The notes under the pieces: model-generated
What the model was told of the DNA's origin: nothing
Database searches by the model: none
Seen by the model: only the letters and a program-made list of their open reading frames with translations
Program-made: the position numbers and the translations under genes
Shown here: piece by piece, positions 1-7,306 of the stretch
Numbering within the stretch: the stretch's first letter is position 1
Layout: each line of letters begins with the position of its first letter
Assembly (NCBI GenBank): GCA_021827245.1
Contig: JAKAWN010000127.1
Location: forward strand, 1 to 15,987
DNA: 15,987 bases
Direction of reading: 5' to 3'
Source of the DNA: Acidobacteriota bacterium
GTDB taxonomy: Bacteria > Acidobacteriota > Terriglobia > UBA7540

Positions 1-38
1 CGGTTCAACTCCCTCTTGCTCATCTCCGTTCGCCCCAA
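1..38 (-). CDS. 5' end of a transposase/integrase-like gene (partial, runs off left edge)
   Basis: Read leftward, an ATG at 23-21 opens a frame giving MSKRELN before the window ends. An in-frame TTG at 38-36 would add five residues (MGRTE) and sits about 5 nt behind a strong AAGGAGGT at 50-43, so the TTG is the better start by ribosome-site spacing. The start resembles, from memory, the N-termini of ISNCY-type helix-turn-helix/DDE transposases (pattern 'M-S-x-K/R-E-L-x-R'). Only 7-12 residues are visible, so the family cannot be established from this window. The call rests on the combination of this start, the hairpin at 41-60 and the repeated GGGGACATT motifs just outside it, which together look like an insertion-sequence end. 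Confidence 0.4.
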   Translation of the reverse strand, partial: MGRTEMSKRELN

Positions 39-40
39 TC

Positions 41-60
41 TGACCTCCTTCCAGAGGTCA
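41..60. promoter_or_regulatory. Hairpin sequestering the transposase ribosome-binding site
   Basis: TGACCTC (41-47) and GAGGTCA (54-60) form a perfect 7-bp inverted repeat with a 6-nt loop. On the leftward transcript the 3' arm contains most of the AAGGAGGT Shine-Dalgarno (50-43). A transcript entering from outside the element would fold this arm and hide the ribosome site. There is no T-run on either side, so a simple intrinsic terminator is unlikely. Confidence 0.45.
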
Positions 61-65
61 CATTA

Positions 66-108
66 GGGGACATTTCTATCGAGCACAAAAGGGGACATTA
101 TCATCGAG
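66..108. repeat. Two 18-bp direct repeats, 25-bp period (likely IS terminal repeats)
   Basis: The copy at 66-83 begins GGGGACATTTCTATCGAG and the copy at 91-108 reads GGGGACATTATCATCGAG. They match at 15 of 18 positions and are separated by CACAAAA. The first nine and last six bases are identical. Their position just outside the transposase-like start suggests transposase-binding repeats at an element end. Confidence 0.6.
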
Positions 109-112
109 GTAC

Positions 113-210
113 AACAGCTGTTGGCAGCGGTTGGCAGCAATTTGTGTCCGTTGGCCCCACATTCACTCAGCTATTTTTTCCGAACTGAGCGACAATGAGA
201 GGCGCGACCG
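113..210. other. Intergenic stretch upstream of the receptor gene
   Basis: There is a short tandem duplication of TTGGCAGC (121-128 and 131-138). A GAGAGG at 197-202 lies 8 nt before the receptor ATG and is the likely ribosome site. No convincing -35/-10 pair was seen. If the insertion-sequence end is real, the receptor's native upstream region is cut to about 100 bp. Confidence 0.4.
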
Positions 211-2841
211 ATGCAAACGGGCCTCTTCCAGGACGGGATCGAACGCGAAGTGTGGCCGGCATCTCCCACTGTATCGCTTTTAGCATTCTGGCTGCTCTCC
301 CTTATGGCCCTGCCAAGCGTTTCGGCTGTCGGTGCGCCGTCAGGCCCCTTATTGCCGCAAATGCAAAATAAGATGCAGGCTTGTCCCTTGACCACAGATT
401 CGGGATCTCAGACGCGGCATTCTTCACCAAATGGCCAGAATGATCCAGGCTCCAACGAGGACCAGTCCTCCTCCCTGCTGATTATTGTGAATGACGAGAA
501 CGGGCTGGCCATTCCGTTCGCCCACGTCATGCTGGCGAAACCAAGCACGCAATTTCTTGCACGTGGAGAAACGAACTACGCCGGGAGGCATGTTTTCAGA
601 GACCTTGCTCCCGGCGTTTATGATCTGCAAGTCGAGAAGGAGGGGTTTTATGCCGTTCACTTCTCTGGCATTGAGGTGAGGGGTTCGCCGAGCACCGAGG
701 TTACCCTGAATCGAGTCCGGGAGATTCATCAGCAAGTGAATGTCGTGGCATCGCCGACCTCCATCAATCCGGCAAGGACGGCGTCGACACATAGGCTGAA
801 CGACACGGAAATTATGAATCTGCCCTTCACCGTCCCCCGTGACATCCGCTACGCATTGCCACTGATTCCTGGCGTCCTGCAGGATGCCACCGGGCAGGTC
901 CATGTGAACGGCGCTCCGACAAGGGACATCCTCGATGAGTTGGACGGATTCAACATTACCGATCCAGCCAGCGGCTATTTTAACGCCCGTGTGCCCGTTG
1001 ATGCTCTTCGTTCCGTAACCGTCTCTGGCAGCCGCTACCCGGCGCAGTTCGGAAAGGCTTCTGGAGGGCTCATTGACCTGGAATCCGGAATGGGAGACGA
1101 TCGATACCGCTTTTCCGGGACGGATTTCCTTCCCTCGATAACAACCCGCAAGGGATTTCATATTAGTGGCTGGACTCCACACGGAAGCTTTTCCGGTCCC
1201 ATCAAGAAGGGGAAAGCCTGGTTCCTTTTGGCCCCACAAGCTGATTATGACCTGCAATTGATCAATGAGCTTCCTCCAGGGGCCGATACGAGTTCCCGCT
1301 GGAGATGGGGAGATTTAGCAAAAGGCCAGGTTAACCTTACGCCCTCAAACATCCTCACGACCGATATTCTGGCCAACGGCTTTCACGCCACGCATGCTGG
1401 CCTTTCAAGGTTCAACCCCGTTGAGTCTACCACGACCCTCAACGAATCCATTTACCACTTCTCAACCGTCGATCGGGCCATGCTATCCAACGGCCTTCTG
1501 GCGGAGTTTGGGATTGGCTTCAGCCGTTTTCGTACGGCGGAGCTGCCACTCGGAAACGCGACTTACGTGGAGACTCCCGAAGGCACGACCGGGAATTACT
1601 TCGAGCGCGCCGAGGGGCGCTCGCAGCGCCTGCAGATCATCGGAAATATGATCGCCCCGACTTTCCAAAAATGGGGGACACATGAACTGAGAATTGGGAT
1701 TGACCTCGACCAAATCGTGGACGTTCGATCCTTCAATCGGCACGAGATTTCCATCCTCCGTCAGAATGGAACTCTTTCACGCACCGTGATTTTCCCGGGC
1801 CAACCATCGTTTGAGCAGACGAATTTTGAAACAGGCATCTATGCAGAGGACCATTGGTCCGTTTCAGATCACCTGGTTCTTGATCCCGGGATCAGGCTGG
1901 ATTGGGACCGAATTGTTGGCGGTGCTCGCGTTTCGCCGCGTATTGCCGCCAGCTTCGTCCCGACGGCGGAAGACAACACCAAATTCGTCGGCGGCGTGGG
2001 CATTTACTACGACGAGTCCAACCTCGGCTTGTTCACTCAGCCACGGTCGGGAACACGCATTGATTCTTTCTACGATCCAACAGGCACGTACCTCATTCGG
2101 CCACCCGTTCAGAGCCTTTTTCTGATTGGCCCGCACGGTCTGAAAAAGCCCTGGTTCATGAACTGGAGTGTAGGCGTTGAACGTAAGTTGCCGGCTTCTA
2201 CTTTCCTGCGGCTGGAATATCTCCAGAAACGCGGATACGACGGCTGGACTTATGTGAACCCCTGTGTGGGGCCGAGTGGTTGCTTTGCCGGACAGTTTAC
2301 AATGGAAAGCACGCGCCGTGACCGCTACAACGCCCTCACGGCCTCAGTCCAGCGGCGGTTCAAGAGTGGGCATATTATCTATGTTTCTTATACCCGTTCC
2401 TCTGCCCGCTCCAATGCGGTTCTGGATTTCAATGTGGACAATCCATATTTCAGTCAGCAATCGGGCGGTCCGCTTCCCTGGGACACTCCTAACCGGGTCG
2501 TTTCTTGGGGAATTATGCCATTGGTGAGGCGATTTGACCTCGCTTATACGCTCGACTGGCACGACGGATTTCCTTTCAGCGTCTTCAATGAAAATCAGGA
2601 AATCGTCGGTCCTGCTGACCGGCTGCGTTTTCCAGCGTATTTTTCTCTGAATATGGCTCTGGAAAAGAGGATTACATTGTTTGGATTTCGCTGGCAGGTT
2701 CGCGCTGGGTTCGATGACATCACGAACCGGCACAATCCGGCTGCCGTCGATAACAACATCGATTCACCTACTTTCCTGACATACAGCAGCAGCGACGGCC
2801 GTGCCCTGACGGGCCAAGTGCGGCTGCTGGGAAGAAAATAG
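211..2841 (+). CDS. TonB-dependent receptor-like outer-membrane protein with carboxypeptidase-regulatory-like domain
   Basis: This 876-residue protein is probably an outer-membrane beta-barrel that takes up or binds oligomeric nutrients. A hydrophobic stretch at about 22-37 followed by SVSA looks like a signal peptide, although the residues before it include acidic ones and no clear basic cluster. Residues about 88-168 resemble a carboxypeptidase-regulatory-like (Ig-like) domain (GLAIPFAHV, GxxxF, LAPGVYDLQVEKEGF). Residues about 190-295 resemble a plug domain, with VHVNGAPTRDILDELDGFNITDP and RYPAQFGKASGGLIDLESG-type motifs. The rest alternates aromatic and polar residues like barrel strands. 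It ends in LLGRK, without the terminal aromatic residue common in barrel proteins. The ATG at 211 follows GAGAGG. The substrate cannot be read from the sequence; the neighbouring amino-sugar kinase gives only a weak hint of glycan uptake. Confidence 0.8.
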   Translation: MQTGLFQDGIEREVWPASPTVSLLAFWLLSLMALPSVSAVGAPSGPLLPQMQNKMQACPLTTDSGSQTRHSSPNGQNDPGSNEDQSSSLLIIVNDENGLAIPFAHVMLAKPSTQFLARGETNYAGRHVFRDLAPGVYDLQVEKEGFYAVHFSGIEVRGSPSTEVTLNRVREIHQQVNVVASPTSINPARTASTHRLNDTEIMNLPFTVPRDIRYALPLIPGVLQDATGQVHVNGAPTRDILDELDGFNITDPASGYFNARVPVDALRSVTVSGSRYPAQFGKASGGLIDLESGMGDDRYRFSGTDFLPSITTRKGFHISGWTPHGSFSGPIKKGKAWFLLAPQADYDLQLINELPPGADTSSRWRWGDLAKGQVNLTPSNILTTDILANGFHATHAGLSRFNPVESTTTLNESIYHFSTVDRAMLSNGLLAEFGIGFSRFRTAELPLGNATYVETPEGTTGNYFERAEGRSQRLQIIGNMIAPTFQKWGTHELRIGIDLDQIVDVRSFNRHEISILRQNGTLSRTVIFPGQPSFEQTNFETGIYAEDHWSVSDHLVLDPGIRLDWDRIVGGARVSPRIAASFVPTAEDNTKFVGGVGIYYDESNLGLFTQPRSGTRIDSFYDPTGTYLIRPPVQSLFLIGPHGLKKPWFMNWSVGVERKLPASTFLRLEYLQKRGYDGWTYVNPCVGPSGCFAGQFTMESTRRDRYNALTASVQRRFKSGHIIYVSYTRSSARSNAVLDFNVDNPYFSQQSGGPLPWDTPNRVVSWGIMPLVRRFDLAYTLDWHDGFPFSVFNENQEIVGPADRLRFPAYFSLNMALEKRITLFGFRWQVRAGFDDITNRHNPAAVDNNIDSPTFLTYSSSDGRALTGQVRLLGRK

Positions 2842-2954
2842 ACGTCTTCGCAGTGTGCATGGCCGAAACCCGCTATCAGTCTCGCCAGGTTCCATCCAAT
2901 TCCTGCGAGGCTTGACGGCAACCTGCTAAAGCGCAATGATGTCTGGCTCTACCC
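2842..2954. other. Intergenic gap, nothing recognised
   Basis: This is a 113-bp gap between the receptor and kinase genes. I found no terminator hairpin, and no clear ribosome site in front of the kinase ATG at 2955. Confidence 0.3.
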
Positions 2955-3905
2955 ATGGGATATCTGCTTGGAATCGACGGAGGCGGCACCCGCACCACGG
3001 TATGTCTTGCCGATGACCACCTGTCAATCCTCTCGCGCGTTCAGGCCGGACCTTCCAATCCAGTCAAGCTGGGGGTACCTGCCGCCCAGCGGGAACTCGC
3101 AAAGGCCTGCCACCGGGCTTTCCGGGAAGCACACGCTCAGCCTCGAAAGCTTCAGGCAGTTTGCGCGGGTCTCGCCGGGGGCGGCGGCGATTTGATTCAA
3201 CGGCGCATGCTTCCCTGGCTGCGCAAGGAATTCCCCGCACGAGCGCACATGATAACAACCGATGCAGCCATCACGCTTGCCGCGGCGCTCGGAGAAAAAG
3301 AGGGTGCCATTGTCATTGCCGGGACAGGATCCATTGCTTACGGCCGCGACGCGCACGGGCGCACCCTTCAAGTGGGAGGATGGGGCAGCCTTTTTGACGA
3401 CGCAGGCTCGGGCTACGACATTGGACGCAGGGCGATTGCCGCAGCGCTCCGGGCCCACGACGGCCGAGGTTACCCGACCAGCCTGGTCGGGTCTCTCTGT
3501 CGCGAGCTTCGTCTCCGCAAGATCATCGACGTTATAGCCAAATCTCTTACCGCACAGGAAATCGCAGCCCTCTTCCCATTGGTTCAACGCGAGGCTCGCG
3601 CGGGCGATAAAGTTGCCCGGAGTCTCTGTCTGGGGGCCGCCGCCGATCTTGCGGAACTCGCCTTAACAATGATCCGGCATCTGGGCCGGCAACATCAGCC
3701 TGTGCGGGTCGTCTGTTCAGGGGGCCTATTTCAATCAAGCAGCATGATTCGTCGCGCTTTTGCTCGAAAGGTACACGAGGGCGCGACGCTGGCCCAAATT
3801 TCCCTCCTCCGGCATGAGCCTGTCCATGGCGCCCTTCTGCTCGCCCGGCAAATAGCTCGACCGCGAACCAGCAGACGGCTCAGCGCGTCGCCGGAATCCG
3901 TCTAG
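2955..3905 (+). CDS. N-acetylglucosamine kinase-like protein (BadF/BadG/BcrA/BcrD ATPase family)
   Basis: This 316-residue protein has the ASKHA sugar-kinase fold. The phosphate-1 loop is GIDGGGTRT (residues 6-14). ITTDAA supplies the probable catalytic aspartate at 103. GTGS at 123-126 is the phosphate-2 motif, followed by GGWG at 141-144 and DDAGSGYDIGRRA, a run also seen in mammalian N-acetylglucosamine kinase. A late SGG at about 255-257 fits the adenosine motif. The expected reaction is ATP-dependent 6-phosphorylation of GlcNAc or a related amino sugar in the cytoplasm, feeding cell-wall recycling or glycan use. Specificity within the family (GlcNAc, glucosamine, or a non-sugar activase role) cannot be decided here. 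Length fits the family. The ATG at 2955 is the only start that keeps the whole first loop, but its ribosome site is weak. Confidence 0.82.
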   Translation: MGYLLGIDGGGTRTTVCLADDHLSILSRVQAGPSNPVKLGVPAAQRELAKACHRAFREAHAQPRKLQAVCAGLAGGGGDLIQRRMLPWLRKEFPARAHMITTDAAITLAAALGEKEGAIVIAGTGSIAYGRDAHGRTLQVGGWGSLFDDAGSGYDIGRRAIAAALRAHDGRGYPTSLVGSLCRELRLRKIIDVIAKSLTAQEIAALFPLVQREARAGDKVARSLCLGAAADLAELALTMIRHLGRQHQPVRVVCSGGLFQSSSMIRRAFARKVHEGATLAQISLLRHEPVHGALLLARQIARPRTSRRLSASPESV

Positions 3906-4029
3906 CCTATGATTTTCGCGTCAGTTTGCCCAATGATTCAAGCCGACTCCAGGCATTGAGGCAGATATGGCCGTGATGGCATCACTGCAGTCGAGGAGGC
4001 GGTAGGCGAATCTGACGTTTGGGAGTACC
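3906..4029. promoter_or_regulatory. Region upstream of the hydrogenase operon
   Basis: This is a 124-bp leader. It contains the symmetric site at 3973-3985 and a GGGAG ribosome site (4021-4025) ahead of the beta-subunit ATG. No sigma-54 GG-N10-GC pair or good sigma-70 pair could be identified by eye, so the promoter is inferred from position only. Confidence 0.4.
3973..3985. promoter_or_regulatory. Candidate operator: perfect GTGATG-G-CATCAC inverted repeat
   Basis: GTGATG (3973-3978) and CATCAC (3980-3985) are perfectly symmetric around a single G. The site lies 44 bp before the beta-subunit ATG, where a regulator of the hydrogenase operon could bind. The TGAT...ATCA core recalls FNR-type boxes, but the 3-bp spacing here differs from the 4-bp spacing of the FNR consensus, so no regulator can be named. 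Confidence 0.35.
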
Positions 4030-5229
4030 ATGGAGTCTAAGGCAGTTCCAGAGGTGAACACGTTGACCGGCCAACTCCGCCATCAGGAGTACGTCCTCGA
4101 ACGTAAGGATCTGCAAAACCTATTTGATGTCTTAAGGGATAGTGGCTACCAAATCATCGGCCCGAGGATCCGGGATGGCGCCATTGTTTTTGATGAGGTC
4201 GGTTCCGTTGATGACCTGCCCGCCGGCTGGACCGACATACAGGAGCGCGGTATTTACCGGCTGACAAAGCGCGATGATCAGGCGCTTTTCGGCTACAACG
4301 TAGGACCCCACTCCTGGAAGAAATTCCTCTTCCCGCCTCGAACACGCTTGTGGCAAGCCCGTCGCGAAGCGGAGACTATTGCCATCAGCAACGAAGCTCC
4401 GGAACCATCCAAAAGGGCTTTTATCGGCGTCCGGTCCTGTGACCTGCACGCCATCGCTGTTCAGGACCGCGTTTTTATTCAGCCCGATCTCATCAACATT
4501 TCATACCAGGCGCGCCGCAACCGGTCGTTTATCGTAGCGGTCAATTGCGGACAGGCTGGGGGAACCTGCTTCTGCGCCTCCATGAACACAGGTCCGAAAG
4601 CTACGGCGGGTTTCGACTTGGCTTTGACAGAAATTTTGGAAGGCGAGCGGCACTATTTTGTATTAGAGTCAGGAACCGAGGCCGGTCAGGCGGTCCTCGA
4701 ACAGATTCCTCACTCCGCGGCCGGCTCAGCAGAGCAGACAGCCGCCGAAAAAACTGTGAACGCAGCAGCCGGCCTGATGGGCCGGCAAATGGACACCACT
4801 GGAATCAAGGATTTGCTGTATCGCAATTACAGGAGCCCGCGCTGGGATAACGTAGCGTCCCGCTGCTTGACCTGCGCCAACTGCACCATGGTTTGCCCCA
4901 CCTGTTTCTGCTCCACCGTCGAGGATGTTACGGATTTAAAAGGCGATCATGCCGAGCGATGGCAGCGATGGGACTCCTGCTTCACAATGGATTTCTCCTA
5001 CATCCACGGCGGCAGTGTCCGCGCCAGCACAAAAGCCCGCTATCGCCAGTGGGTGACCCACAAACTGGCAACCTGGATTGACCAGTTCGGCACTTCAGGC
5101 TGTGTGGGTTGCGGCCGCTGCATCACCTGGTGCCCAGCGGCCATTGACATTACTGAAGAAGTCCGAGCTATACGGGAATCGGAAGATCATCCAACAGAAT
5201 CAAGCGAGGGTCATCATGGAGACACTTAA
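4030..5229 (+). CDS. hydB: Group 3b [NiFe] hydrogenase beta subunit, 4Fe-4S dicluster protein
   Basis: This 399-residue cytoplasmic protein passes electrons between the hydrogenase core and the flavin subunit. The C-terminal third has two ferredoxin-like clusters: C279-x2-C282-x2-C285-x3-C289-P and C358-x2-C361-x2-C364-x3-C368-P. Further cysteines, C137 in VRSCDLHAI and C173/C180/C182 in [11 protein letters not shown], are hallmarks of the HydB/sulfhydrogenase beta family, as is TCFCS directly after the first cluster. The order beta-(CNB)-gamma-delta-alpha matches group 3b NADP-linked hydrogenases (the Pyrococcus hydBGDA type). The start is the ATG at 4030 behind GGGAG. The 3' end overlaps the CNB gene by 14 bp, indicating translational coupling. 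Some family members also reduce sulfur in vitro, but nothing here shows that activity. Confidence 0.92.
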   Translation: MESKAVPEVNTLTGQLRHQEYVLERKDLQNLFDVLRDSGYQIIGPRIRDGAIVFDEVGSVDDLPAGWTDIQERGIYRLTKRDDQALFGYNVGPHSWKKFLFPPRTRLWQARREAETIAISNEAPEPSKRAFIGVRSCDLHAIAVQDRVFIQPDLINISYQARRNRSFIVAVNCGQAGGTCFCASMNTGPKATAGFDLALTEILEGERHYFVLESGTEAGQAVLEQIPHSAAGSAEQTAAEKTVNAAAGLMGRQMDTTGIKDLLYRNYRSPRWDNVASRCLTCANCTMVCPTCFCSTVEDVTDLKGDHAERWQRWDSCFTMDFSYIHGGSVRASTKARYRQWVTHKLATWIDQFGTSGCVGCGRCITWCPAAIDITEEVRAIRESEDHPTESSEGHHGDT

Positions 5230-5677
5230 ATCTATTCTGGCCGAGCATCCTTTTTTCCGGGACCTCGAGGAGCGTCATCTGGACTTGATTGTCGGCTGCG
5301 CCTCGAACGTGCGTTTTAACGCCGGTGATTTCATCTTCCGCCACGGAGAACAAGCAAACCAGTTCTATCTGATCCGCCAGGGAATGGTGTCGCTTGAAAT
5401 GTTTGTGGCCGGACGCGGTCCCGTCAAAGTTCAGACGCTGGGCGAGGGCGAAGTTCTCGGCTGGTCGTGGCTGGTCCCTCCCTATCTCTGGATGTTTGAC
5501 GCAAGCGCGATGGAATTGACCCGGGCAATTGCGCTCGATGGGAAATGCCTTCGAACCAAGTGCGAGCAGGATCACGACCTGGGCTACCAGCTCTTGAAAC
5601 GTTTTGTAACCATCATCCAGGAAAGGCTGGACGCAGCAAGGCTGCAACTATTAAACATCTATGAAGTCCATGCCTGA
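5216..5677 (+). CDS. Cyclic-nucleotide-binding-fold protein in the hydrogenase operon
   Basis: This 153-residue protein is essentially one CRP-like beta-roll (about residues 10-110, with [42 protein letters not shown] strands) plus a C-terminal helix (about 115-147). It has no helix-turn-helix, so it is not a DNA-binding Crp/Fnr regulator. At the phosphate-binding cassette it reads [13 protein letters not shown] and then LWMFDASA: the Gly-Glu is present, but the arginine that binds the cyclic phosphate in CRP (the R of R-S/T-A) is absent, with an aromatic-rich insert in its place. It is better viewed as a subunit, chaperone or sensor of another ligand. The ATG at 5216 follows GAGGG (5206-5210) and gives [14 protein letters not shown]; an upstream extension back to 5078 overlaps hydB coding and is not supported. 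The 3' end overlaps the gamma gene by 17 bp. Confidence 0.85.
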   Translation: METLKSILAEHPFFRDLEERHLDLIVGCASNVRFNAGDFIFRHGEQANQFYLIRQGMVSLEMFVAGRGPVKVQTLGEGEVLGWSWLVPPYLWMFDASAMELTRAIALDGKCLRTKCEQDHDLGYQLLKRFVTIIQERLDAARLQLLNIYEVHA

Positions 5678-6524
5678 AGAAAAAGTAACGGTTGCAAGTC
5701 CGGGTCCGATGACGCCGGACTTCTATCGCGTTCTCACGACTCGGCAGGAGACACATGACACGTTCACGATTGAACTGTCGCCTGCAAATGGCAGTCGTCT
5801 ATCTCCCTTCGCGCCCGGGCAGTTCAATATGCTCTATGTTTTCGGCAAAGGCGAGGTCCCCATCTCGGTCAGCGGAGACCCCACGCATCCGCAACGCCTG
5901 ATCCATACTGTTCGCGAAGTTGGCATGGTCAGCCGGGCTATGCGTGGCATGAAGCGGGGCGACCTCCTGGGAGTTCGCGGCCCGTTTGGGAGTTCATGGC
6001 CGGTAGAAGAGGCTGCCGGGAAGGACATCGTAATCGTGGCGGGCGGGATCGGCCTTGCGCCCCTCCGGCCCGCGCTCTACTCGATTCTCGAGAATCGCGA
6101 AAAATACGGGCGGGTTGTTCTGATGTATGGGACGCGCACGCCTGAAGATATTCTCTTTCGAAAAGAACTGGAGCGCTGGCGGGCCCGGCTGGACCTCAGC
6201 GTCCACGTGACGGTGGACCGAGCACTGACTGAGTGGCGAGGTTCGGTCGGCGTCGTGACTACCATTATTCCCCGCGCGCATTTCGATCCGCAAAATACCC
6301 TGGCGATGGTCTGCGGCCCTGAAGCCATGATGCGCTTCACGATCCTGGAACTTATGAAACGCGGCGTCAGCGTCGAACAGATTTATATTTCAACCGAGCG
6401 CAATATGAAGTGCGCCATCGGACTCTGCGGCCATTGCCAGCTTGGCCCCACGTTTGTTTGTAAGGATGGGCCGATCTTCCGCTACGACAAAATTCAACCA
6501 TTCTTTGAAATTCGGGAGATTTAA
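5661..6524 (+). CDS. hydG: Group 3b [NiFe] hydrogenase gamma subunit, FAD/NAD(P)-binding oxidoreductase
   Basis: This is a 287-residue ferredoxin-NADP reductase-type flavoprotein that exchanges electrons between NAD(P)H and the iron-sulfur subunits. The FAD-binding barrel covers about residues 20-112, with FAPGQFNML (50-58) and RGPFG (106-110). The NAD(P) domain follows with [12 protein letters not shown] (126-137), YGTRTPEDI and VCGPEAMM (217-224). The C-terminal C251-x4-C256-x2-C259-x7-C267 holds a [2Fe-2S] cluster, as in dihydroorotate dehydrogenase electron-transfer subunits. Two in-frame ATGs (5661, 5670) are possible; both overlap the preceding gene, pointing to coupled translation. The preference for NADP or NAD cannot be read with confidence. 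The stop shares one base with the next start (TAATG at 6522-6526). Confidence 0.92.
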   Translation: MKSMPEEKVTVASPGPMTPDFYRVLTTRQETHDTFTIELSPANGSRLSPFAPGQFNMLYVFGKGEVPISVSGDPTHPQRLIHTVREVGMVSRAMRGMKRGDLLGVRGPFGSSWPVEEAAGKDIVIVAGGIGLAPLRPALYSILENREKYGRVVLMYGTRTPEDILFRKELERWRARLDLSVHVTVDRALTEWRGSVGVVTTIIPRAHFDPQNTLAMVCGPEAMMRFTILELMKRGVSVEQIYISTERNMKCAIGLCGHCQLGPTFVCKDGPIFRYDKIQPFFEIREI

Positions 6525-7306
6525 TGGCGGCGCAAACGAAGAAACCCAAGCTCGCGGTCTGGAAATTCGCCTCCTGTGACGGGTGCCAGCTCACCCTTCT
6601 GGATTGTGAAGACGAATTGCTGGCGGTGGCAGGAGAAGTTGAAATCTCGAATTTCCCCGAAGCTTCGCGCGCAGTGGTCAAGGGACCTTACGACCTCTCG
6701 CTCGTGGAAGGTTCCATCACCACCCCCCACGACGCAGAGAGGATCCATCAGGTCAGGCGCGTGTCGAAATTTCTGGTTACTATCGGCGCCTGCGCTACGG
6801 CGGGCGGCATCCAGGCCCTCCGCAACTTTATGGACGTCAAGAAATTCATGTCCATCGTCTACGCGACCCCGGCTTATGTTGAAACCCTCAGCAAATCGAC
6901 CCCCATCAGCGAACACATTCCTGTCGATTTCGAGTTGCGCGGCTGCCCGATAGACAAGCGCCAGCTCATCGAAGTGATCAGCGCTTTTTTGAACAACCGC
7001 AAACCCAATACTCCCGCGCACAGCGTCTGCATCGAGTGCAAATTGCGCGGAAACGTTTGCGTGATGGTCGCGCAAGGCATACCATGCCTTGGACCGGTAA
7101 CCCATGCAGGCTGCGGCGCCATCTGCCCCGCATACGATCGTGGCTGTTACGGCTGCTTTGGGCCCATGGAGTCTCCGAATACCAGATCCCTGAGTATCGC
7201 ATGGGGCCATCTTGGCGCCAAGGAGAATGACCTCGTTCGTGCATTCCGCGGCTTCAACGCTTACGCCGATCCCTTCCGCAAGGAAAGCGAGGCCCATGAA
7301 AAGTAG
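6524..7306 (+). CDS. hydD: Group 3b [NiFe] hydrogenase delta (small) subunit
   Basis: This 260-residue small subunit carries the electron relay from the NiFe site. The proximal [4Fe-4S] ligands are C18 and C21 in [16 protein letters not shown]90 in [10 protein letters not shown] and C141 in [12 protein letters not shown] cysteine-rich C-terminal half (C169, C172, C179, C188, C197, C201, C208, C211) can hold two further clusters. There is no twin-arginine signal and no membrane anchor, in line with a soluble cytoplasmic enzyme. Its ATG overlaps the gamma stop by one base and follows GGGA (6514-6517). It overlaps the alpha gene by 11 bp, so the two core subunits are coupled in translation. Confidence 0.93.
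   Translation: MAAQTKKPKLAVWKFASCDGCQLTLLDCEDELLAVAGEVEISNFPEASRAVVKGPYDLSLVEGSITTPHDAERIHQVRRVSKFLVTIGACATAGGIQALRNFMDVKKFMSIVYATPAYVETLSKSTPISEHIPVDFELRGCPIDKRQLIEVISAFLNNRKPNTPAHSVCIECKLRGNVCVMVAQGIPCLGPVTHAGCGAICPAYDRGCYGCFGPMESPNTRSLSIAWGHLGAKENDLVRAFRGFNAYADPFRKESEAHEK

Larger units (their letters stand above)
1..112. mobile_element. Probable insertion-sequence end (partial)
   Basis: This stretch has the make-up of one end of an insertion sequence: the start of a leftward transposase-like frame (1-38), an inverted repeat overlapping its ribosome site (41-60), and two direct copies of a GGGGACATT-containing motif (66-83 and 91-108). Repeated GGGGACATT/AATGTCCCC motifs at element termini are something I recall from ISNCY- and IS481-like elements of soil bacteria; this is memory, not a search. 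The exact outer boundary and any target duplication cannot be fixed because the other end lies outside the window. Confidence 0.5.

Noticed and set aside
424..1257. 277-codon frame on the minus strand
   Set aside because: It lies fully inside the receptor gene, has no family motif and no ribosome site; it is a shadow of the plus-strand coding.
3969..3992. Sigma-54 promoter near TGGC...TGCAG
   Set aside because: The spacing between the GG and GC elements is 7 bp rather than the required 10.
5078..5215. Longer N-terminus for the CNB-fold protein
   Set aside because: The extra 46 codons overlap the second iron-sulfur motif of hydB out of frame, and a good ribosome site precedes the ATG at 5216.
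7212..7295. Longer N-terminus for the alpha subunit
   Set aside because: The added 28 residues overlap the small-subunit gene and precede the conserved [22 protein letters not shown] start; the ATG at 7296 has a ribosome site.
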